Assembly: GCA_000349905.1 (NCBI GenBank)
Contig: KB722736.1
Span: 62,001 to 126,000, forward strand
Reading direction: 5' to 3'
Length of the DNA: 64,000 nucleotides
Origin: Volvariella volvacea V23
Taxonomy: Eukaryota > Basidiomycota > Agaricomycetes > Agaricales > Pluteaceae
The number at the start of each line of letters is the position of its first letter. Positions within the stretch are counted from its first letter, which is position 1. The position numbers were made by a program, and so were the translations under genes. This document shows, one piece after another, positions 56,692-64,000 of the stretch. Under the pieces are notes generated by a model. It was not told the origin of the DNA. It worked only from the letters and a program-made list of their open reading frames with translations, and made no database searches.

Positions 56692-56710
56692 CCTTCTGAT
56701 TGACGCACAT
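56692..56710 (+). promoter_or_regulatory. Array promoter motif, copy 11
   Basis: CCTTCTGATTGACGCACAT lies about 51 bp before the ATG, preceded by GTTCGGCGCTTAC at about 56659. Confidence 0.55.
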
Positions 56711-56761
56711 TGTGCAATTTCATACTGCTTCCACGATCTGAAGGCACCCACACCCGCGATA

Positions 56762-58238
56762 ATGCTCTTAGGGACACTCTTTGTGTTTCTTCTGTCTCGG
56801 ACCCTTGCTCATCCCGTCTCTCTCCCACCTGAAAATCCTGTCCCACCCACGTCTCCCGTCCTAATCGCACTTGTTGCAATATCAGATTGTATCCGCGACC
56901 CATCCAAGATTCGATCTACATCGGAGCTAGTATGGAATTGCCTTGGGACAATTTTCGTGTGTACCTATGTCGCAATTCATCCAAACATGCCGGATCGGAA
57001 TGCGTCGAGCAGGCAGAAGATGTGGCAAAAGGTCAAAACGTGCTTATACGCGCTGCTTGCGCCGGAAGCGGTGATTGCGATGGCTATGCGCCAAAGATTT
57101 CTTGCATCGCGCATTGCTAGACAGTATCGAGGTATGTCATGCTTAATTGAACTGATGATGTGCCGAACAGGATGCTTCAGATTATGGCTGGACGATGTCC
57201 CATGGTTTCTTTGTCATAATGGGGGGACTTATGAGAAAGGATGGAAGCGAGTATAAGGTGGTCACAATAGATGGAGACGGTGATATAGAACTGGGTGGAA
57301 AGATTTTGAAGAGTGGAATAATCTTTCCGGCAATCTCGGAGGATGAAATCCAAGACAAAGCAAAGGGCGATTTCCTCACCAAGCTCGTCGTTGTCATCCA
57401 GACGTCTTGGTTCGTTATACAGTGTATTGCTCGTCATGCTCAAGGCCTCGCCGTTACGGAGCTCGAATTGATCACCCTAGCATTTGCGACATTGAATGTC
57501 ATCACATACTTCCTTTGGTGGAGCAAGCCGTTGAATGCAGAGTTCCCGATCTACTTCAACAAGGATGGCAGTCGAATAAGTGGGCCAATGAAGATCACGA
57601 AGGATAACCTCGGAATCGCAGACAGATATTCGGGAGTGTGGATTGGTTGGGCTTGGGGACAGGGGAAGCCAAAGAAGAGTGTTTGGGAGAGGATAAAGGA
57701 AGACATGGAGTGGAAGTCGTTCATGGGCGTGCTTTTGAAGTGGTTGATCAAGAAACCATTCGTGGCGATCTTTTCTCCATTGGACCGCATGCTGAGCAGC
57801 GAGGATACCAGAAGCCCTACGTGTGTGGGCCCATACTACAGTGGGTTTTTGCCCGGACAGGAGTGGGTCACAATGATATCCTTGTCTTCACTGGTCGGCG
57901 TTCTTTTTGGTGGAATCCATCTCATTGGATGGAATTTCCTGTTTTCTACCAGCATTGAACGTGATCTGTGGAGGGCATCATCCATTATTGTCACTGTCGA
58001 GCCTGCCATTCTCGCTGTGTCGGCAACCCTCGATTGGCTGGGTGATGAATATCCTAGATTTAGAGTTTTAATTTTAATTGTTCTTCGACCCGTAGGCATC
58101 CTAGCAGGTATCTTTGGACCCGTCTTGTACGTCCCCGCTCGCATCGCCCTCCTCGTCCTGCCCCTATTCGCTCTTCGTAATCTCCCTCCCTCTGCCCACC
58201 AAAACGTCCAGTGGTCCGATTACATCCCACATATCTAG
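56762..58238 (+). CDS. Array membrane protein, copy 11 (intact, last of array)
   Basis: Exon 1 is 56762-57131 (370 nt), the intron 57132-57180 and exon 2 57181-58238; 475 residues. All family motifs are present; small changes include V-L-I-A-L-V-A-I-S-D-C and T-M-S-H-G-F-F. Its 3' end and flank are near-identical to copy 6. It is the right-hand end of the array: no further family sequence is seen in the 5.7 kb that follows. Confidence 0.93.
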
Positions 58239-58375
58239 CTACGCCTTCAAATCATTTCTTCGCTTTATGACCCGCCGTCGATGCTCGATATTCTACTCCA
58301 ACGTTTTCCCACTCCGTTTTCCCACCTTTTCTCTACCTCAGTGTTGCATGATACTGTAAACGTCGTCATACAGCA
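58171..58375 (+). repeat. Near-identical 3' segment shared with copy 6
   Basis: Counterpart of 44401-44605. Confidence 0.85.
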
Positions 58376-59523
58376 GACGCTCTCCAGCTCTTCATATGCT
58401 CGCCTACTTTCTTTCTCTACCGTCTTGATACCGCACCGAACCACATGACATTGGAAAATCCCATATACAATCGTTTGATACGAGAGCAAAGGCACCGCCC
58501 CGCAATCGAATCCGAACCGTCCGCTTTGACTCGTTCGTACATGCACACACACATCATGCCGAGAGAAGGAAAACAATCCAAATTCGACCGCAACCAAAGC
58601 AATAAGCACCAAACGATGGCTCAGGCCGTGCACGCAACCACCGTCCTGTACGCACGAATAAGCTATATTTGCCATTGCAAGAGTGAACGAATTCGAGCAC
58701 GAGGGTTGCTTATCACGCAAGGGAAGGGTGTGTGATATGGAGGTGTAGCACTAGTAGCGACATTCACAGTCGAATTGAAGACTAGAATTTGGGATATCGA
58801 TCAAGAGCGATTGTGACTAGTATGCACGAACAAGACCGAGTGGTGGCGACCAAGATGACAAAACGATGGAGGACGGAACGGTGACGACAGAGGGGGTTTG
58901 CGATGAGCATGGGGATGGGGATGGGGACGGAGATAGGAACTTGAACGAGGACAGCTACCAAACCATAGAGAGAGGGGATAATAATGTACTCGAGTAAAGC
59001 CCTAAAAAGGGCTGTAATAAGGTATAAAAAAAGGGCAAATAATATGTTACGAGCCATAAGCTAAAGTTCCAATGCGAGTTGCCGGTGCCAAATGCGAGGT
59101 AGGTACGTTATAGGTGCCAGGTGCGAGGTAGGAACGTTATACGGTAGGTACCAGGTGCGAAGTATCAAGAGCCAGATGGATGTGCAAAAAAAGGGAAAGC
59201 GAAAAAGAAAACGGCAGAATGGAGGCGGAGACGCGGGTGTGATGCAGTACAGGTATCCTACACTCAAAAAGCGATGAACGGGGGATTGGGAGAGTCCAGA
59301 GTCCGATGATCAAGATGCAGCGAGAGGCAGGGGAGCAAAACGAGTTGGGAAAGGTGGTATGTAGAGGAGGAAAGATGCACGTTTGGAGGAGAGAACATTG
59401 AAAGCGAGAGTTGGGTGAGGTCAAGAAACGGGAGCTAAACAAGCCGACGCGTCAGCACACTACTCCTTTAAACCCCCAGAAAACCACATACCTCATGCAC
59501 CACAGGAAAACAGGGGGACAGGC
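58376..59523. other. Intergenic with short tandem repeats
   Basis: No gene recognised. Contains GGGGAT repeats near 58912-58930 and the tandem repeat listed separately. Confidence 0.45.
59085..59165. repeat. Imperfect tandem repeat, unit about 29-34 bp
   Basis: About two and a half units built on GTGCCAGGTGCGAGGTAGG followed by ACGTTATA; the third is partial (GTACCAGGTGCGAAGTA). Confidence 0.75.
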
Positions 59524-62500
59524 TCAAAACGCAATCTCATGTGCCCAGCTCAGACTCGACCTCGCGCTATAATACACCACATTCTCATCCTCCGTCTCCT
59601 GGTCATAAAGATCCTCTCCCACAGCGGCAGGACCAAGTCCAAGTCCGAGTCCACGCGCAAACCCGACCTGCCCAGCTCGAGGCGTATCCGAGCTCCCGCC
59701 ATCGTCATCGTCGTCTTCCTCGTCCTCATCATCGCTGGACCAGTAGCTCCTCAGCGTCTCTTCAGTCCTCGATCTCCTAATCTCCTTATTCGAATTCTCT
59801 CCGCTCGATCTAGGCGCCTTCTTCAGCGTCTCAACGCTCGACTTGACCCTCAAGCCTCCCCAAACAGCAGCATCACCCCCTCCTCCTCCTTGGAGGCCCA
59901 TCCCACCCGCCTCGCGCGCCATCCTCTCCAACTCCTCCGCATCAGCTATACTCCTCCGATGCTCAACCAGCAGAACCTCGCACGCCTTTTCCAAATCGCA
60001 CAGCGACAGACCTCCCGTCTGGGGCTTGTCGTCCTTGTGCAGAATCTCCCCCTCCGGCGTCTCATTGCGGCTCACGTCTTCCGGCATCACCCTCACTTCT
60101 TCCACCTGCTCCTCCACATTCGTCTTTTCTGGCTCCTCGACTTGGTCAAGAGCCACGTCCACAGTCCGTGTTGCGTCATGAACAGACATCCTCTCCGTCC
60201 GCTCATCATCCTCCACCTCTCGCTCCTCTTGTTCTTCCTCCTCATCAGCACGATTCACCCTCTCTCGACTAACCCTCAACCCGGGCACCCTCGACCTTCT
60301 GCCACTCCTGCTACCACCACCACCACCAGGAGGCGGCAAAAACACAACAGGCATAGGCTGCAACACCGGCTTCCCCCTATCCCCCGTCAAATCCCACGGC
60401 GCCCTCCCGCCTCTCCGCCCAATCCCCAGCCGCTTCCTCTCCATCTGTCGCTCTCGAATGTTCATAATCTCCCTCCTCTCCTGGATCCCCATGCTCCCCT
60501 CCGAAATCGTCCTCGTTCTCGCATTGTCGTTCGTATTCGCACCGGTCGCAGCATAGTCGGCCACCGGCTCGTTCGTCTTCTCCCTCCCCTTGCCCTTCAT
60601 CGCAACCCCATCGCTCATACAAATCCCCGAATCAACCGACACCATCGACCCCGCCGAGGCAACCCTCACCCGCCCCCCTCCCTCGACCCACACGAGGACG
60701 GGGACGAGGACGAGCTCAAGGGCGGCACATTCTTAAACACCACCTTCCTCGTGTCCGCCCTCGGCGGCCTGCTGAGCGGCACACACCTCAGCGGCGCAGG
60801 CGGCGGGTACACCCTCGGCGACGTCGTCAGCAGCGAGCTGTGCAGCGGTCGGACATAGTTGGGCGGGTGAGTTGGGGGTGGGGTCGGGAGGGAGATGGCC
60901 GGGGGACGGCCGAGTCCTATGCCCAGTCCGATTCCTGGTGTGGGCGTCGATGAACCCGACGCTCCAGGGGATTCTTGGCGTCGAGCAGGCTTGAGAATGG
61001 TGGCCGTTGGCGTTGGCGTTGGCGTCGGATCTTCTTCCTTGACAGCTCGCTCAGGCGTAAGGGGCTTAGATGTCGACGCGGACGGGAGAGGAGTTGGCGT
61101 TTCAAGTGCTTTCGAAGGAGACTCGGACCTCGACCGCGACCTAGACTTTGACCTCGCCTTCTTCTCCTTCTCCTTCTCCCTCTCCCTCTCCCTCTCTCCT
61201 GAACGTGAATGCGAGTGATGCCTACTCCTAGACGAAGACCCCGTCCGATCACGAGGCACACCCACACCCGCCGGAATCGAAATCGCCAAAATCGGCAACG
61301 ACAGCGTCCAATCCGGGGGCTCGTTCTTCTTGGCGGCCTGCTTCGTCGGCGAGCCCGAGGTAGACGAGCTATGGCTGTATGAATCCAACACGGGCACAGT
61401 CAACAGCCCCGGCGACGGCGGCGTCGACTTTGATGATCCGCAACCCCGAGCACTCGACTGTGTTCTCGTTATCTCTTCGCTCTCGACGCTGACGTCCTTC
61501 TCCCTCTCCGTGTCTCCGAGAATGATAGGCGACGTCTTCGAGTTCTCCACAATCTTCTCGCCACCACCCCCCGCTCTCCTCATATCCCCCTCACTCACAG
61601 CGAGCCGCAACGTCCACTCACACGTCGACTCGGACGAACACGACCCAACCCGACTCCCATTCTCCGCACTGCTCACCCCGGACCCAATGCTCGTCCTGGG
61701 TCCAGGCACGTCCGGGAGCGGCACAGACGGAGGAGGCAGCAGAGGCGGCTCAGACTTGCGCGCCGCCTCCTTCCTCGCATTCTTGTTCCGCGACCTCTTC
61801 CGCGGGGGACTGCTAAAGTTGGTCCGCTTCACCACCTGCTGCGCGCTACAGCCCGCAGAGGGCGACGGATCGGCTCCCGCCGAGGCGGTGGCGTACGGAT
61901 GGCGCGGGGTGTAGTAGTAGTTGATAATCTGCACCGAGCCCTTCGCGAACGGGTCCTCCTCCTGGCTCGCGCTCTCCGCGCCCGCGACTCCCTCTGCTTC
62001 CGCTGGGCCGATGGACCACCGTCCGGGGTTGGGCGGCTGGTTCGGGTTCACGGGGTTGTGGCTGTGGGAGGACGTGTCCACGGAGACGACGGAGGGCGAG
62101 TATGCCCGCGCGGTGCCTAGATGCTCATCACAGTGGGAAGAAGCCGAGTGGGACGGGGTGAAGAACTGCGGTGTGCGCGGCGTCGCGGGCGAGTGCGGCT
62201 CGGTGGCCGTCGAGACCGAGTCGAGGGAGTGGCGCTCGTCCAAGGAGTGGGAGGGCGAGGCTGGCGGGGTGCGAGATCCGGAGGAGGTGCTGGTGGTGGG
62301 CGAGGAGGAGCGGAGACGGGAGGAACGGGTGGAGTGGTGCCTGACTAGGGATGTGGTGGAGCCGTTGGGTGCGCGGGAGAATGCGTGGGGGTGGGCGCGT
62401 TCGTATTGGACGGCGAGGGGTAGATAGGGAATAAAGTCGCTATCGGCGTCATCGTCGTCATCGTCTCCTCGATTAAGTGAATATATGCTATTCTTGCTGG

Positions 62501-63377
62501 ACGCCAGGAGGGAGACGGTGGGAATGGGGTGGAAGTGCTCTTTGGCGGGTGGCGTGGGCGAGCCTGCGTTGTCACGGACGGCGGGGGCATGGGTGCTGTT
62601 GGTGCGCGGGTGAACGAGTGACAGTGCGTTCTTGCGGATTCTGTCAAACATCTGCCGGGGACGCAAGCTGGCGGAGGATGCGCGAGACTGGATATTAATA
62701 CGGCGTCGTGGGCCGCGATCAGTAGTACGAAAGGAGCTGTGGCTGGTCAAAGGAATGGCAGGGAGAGGGGGCTCGGAGGTGGGGGTGTTATTGTTGGTAG
62801 GGAAAGACGGTGAGCTGGCCTGGACAAGAGCCAACGGAGCGTCAGGGCTGCTTATATGCTCAGGAACGGGAGCGAGCGACAGCGCCAATTGGTCAGGGAA
62901 GCCGCTCGCCGGATGATCCAATGCGGATTGCACCAGCTGGTAAAACTCGGCCAGCGAAAAACTTGACCGCCGGCTGCTCGCCGTGGACGACGACGAGCTC
63001 GCGCACTCGGCCGTCGCGCTCTGCATCGGGGGGGAAAGGATGAGGGCGGGAAGGAGGGCGCCAACTTTTTGAGTCCCTGGCCATTCGCCCAAGACGTCAT
63101 AAATGAACACGTCCTTGCCCGTTTTGGACAGATCTGTGGCGAGATCTGCCAGATTCACGCCCAGCTCCTGGCAGTCGACGATCCAATTAATTGCGCCCAT
63201 TTGGCAAATCCTGGTCCGACCCTCGACCGCTCGTTTGGCAGCGGTTGCGACACAGCGACAGCCCTCAGCCTCAGCTGCACGTTGCTCGTCGTCACATCGA
63301 CGGCCAGGGAAATGAACATCGCGGAAAGAGTCCAGGGCCTGGCTGGAGGCTTTAGCGCATGGCAAAAGTGTTACCAC
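59524..63377 (-). CDS. Large Ser/Pro-rich low-complexity protein, function unknown
   Basis: Two long minus-strand frames, 63377-60666 (903 codons) and one ending at 59524 (about 389 codons), overlap at 60666-60693 and are best joined by a short intron. One workable choice is donor GTGAGG at about 60670 with an acceptor near 60615, which would give roughly 1270 residues. The N-terminal 100 residues look ordered (M-G-A-I-N-W-I-V-D-C-Q-E-L-G, then D-V-F-I-Y-D-V-L-G). The rest is Ser/Pro/Thr-rich with an Arg/Glu and Ser/Arg stretch (EREREREKEKEKKARSKSRS) and an acidic D/E run (S-S-D-D-E-D-E-E) near the C-terminus. I recognise no domain. The composition suggests a nuclear or cytoskeletal regulatory protein, but this is only inference. 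Several ATGs could start it. Confidence 0.7.
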
Positions 63378-64000
63378 GTCGGGACAAATAAGTCCATAAC
63401 AAGCAAACTTGTCAGCCTCTTTCCTTTCTGGCCTTCATGTCGGCCCCGTTCCGAGTATTCCAGAAGCTCGTGATTGGGATGGCCACTCCTCGCGCTCCTG
63501 TGCATCGTCTCACAGCGACAGTCAGGAGCGCCGTCGGAGCCGATCCCGGACGCGTGGCACACGACGGGCAGATGCACGCCGGAGCCAGTGCAGACCACCC
63601 GGAAGGGTAACTTGGATACCTCCCGGCTGCGTCCCCGTGCGCGTTGTTCTTCGTTTGATTCCACGTATATCTGTTGCGTGGATGGAGCGAATATGAGAGC
63701 AAGGTTCGTGGTTCTAGGCTGAGTGGATCCTTTCAGTCTCCAGCGTATACTTTGACGCAGAAATCAAACATCAAGATATCGTGTCATTTCGACGTGTCAG
63801 GCTTGAATGAACTTCGCTTCGAATTCCTCCCCATCAATCTCAAAACTTCCTCCCGGATAAGCAAAACCACATCAAAGGTTTCATAAAGCCCACATAGTAT
63901 ACGACTGAATGAGACTCCTATCATCCCACATTACACCTCGGATTCAAACTCGGCTACGAACACGCCTCAAGTCAAAAGTCTAATCTATCGATCTCAATAC
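63378..64000. other. Upstream region of the large gene, window end
   Basis: Short frames on both strands, none recognised. May contain the promoter or further 5' exons of the gene at 59524-63377. Confidence 0.4.

Noticed and set aside
59539..60858. 439-codon plus-strand open frame
   Set aside because: It is antisense to the Ser/Pro-rich gene; its Arg/Pro/His-rich translation is what a GC-rich low-complexity gene gives on the other strand.
1..64000. tRNA, rRNA, CRISPR, reverse transcriptase or transposase
   Set aside because: None seen: no tandem spacer-repeat array, no RT or transposase motifs, no convincing cloverleaf found by reading.

Overview
The window looks like a filamentous basidiomycete, probably an agaricomycete. 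Genes carry several short introns (about 50-130 bp, GT..AG), intergenic DNA is moderately dense, and the recognisable housekeeping genes are fungal: a Chs7-type chitin synthase chaperone and a mitochondrial phosphatidylserine decarboxylase. I see no rRNA, tRNA, CRISPR, reverse transcriptase or transposase. Two runs of 100 N mark assembly gaps, and both fall inside the tandem array described below.

Left third (about 1-23 kb): a lineage-specific block of three gene families. There are six AIG2-like gamma-glutamylcyclotransferase-fold genes (five intact, one broken), one putative amidoligase, and four F-box/leucine-rich genes (one intact, three broken). The chs7 gene lies among them. The amidoligase and AIG2 copy 4 are divergent neighbours, each with its own TATA box. 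Copy 4 is also the only AIG2 paralogue that keeps the glutamate expected to be catalytic. Amidoligase plus Aig2 cyclotransferase is a neighbourhood known in fungi, so this locus reads as an expanded and partly decaying version of that system. A degenerate DUF6534-like membrane gene and copies of an old repeat fill the spaces.

Right two thirds (about 23-58 kb): a head-to-tail array, all on the plus strand, of about eleven full-length copies of one fungal multi-pass membrane protein family of unknown function (about 470-480 aa, a signal peptide-like N-terminus, two exons with an invariant phase-1 intron, and a C-terminus ending in IPHI). Seven copies are intact and one is interrupted by an assembly gap. 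Three carry a single frameshift or one or two stop codons. Further fragments lie between copies, and one lies inverted 8 kb upstream. Most copies share a promoter with three short conserved blocks, the last about 50-65 bp before the ATG. The phosphatidylserine decarboxylase gene and an unrecognised secreted or membrane gene interrupt the array.

Right end (59.5-63.4 kb, minus strand): one long Ser/Pro-rich, low-complexity protein gene of unknown function.

The intact AIG2 and amidoligase genes may make and break gamma-glutamyl-type amide bonds on a shared small molecule or peptide. Nothing in the sequence links that activity to the membrane-protein array beyond adjacency and one shared rearrangement at about 15.35 kb.
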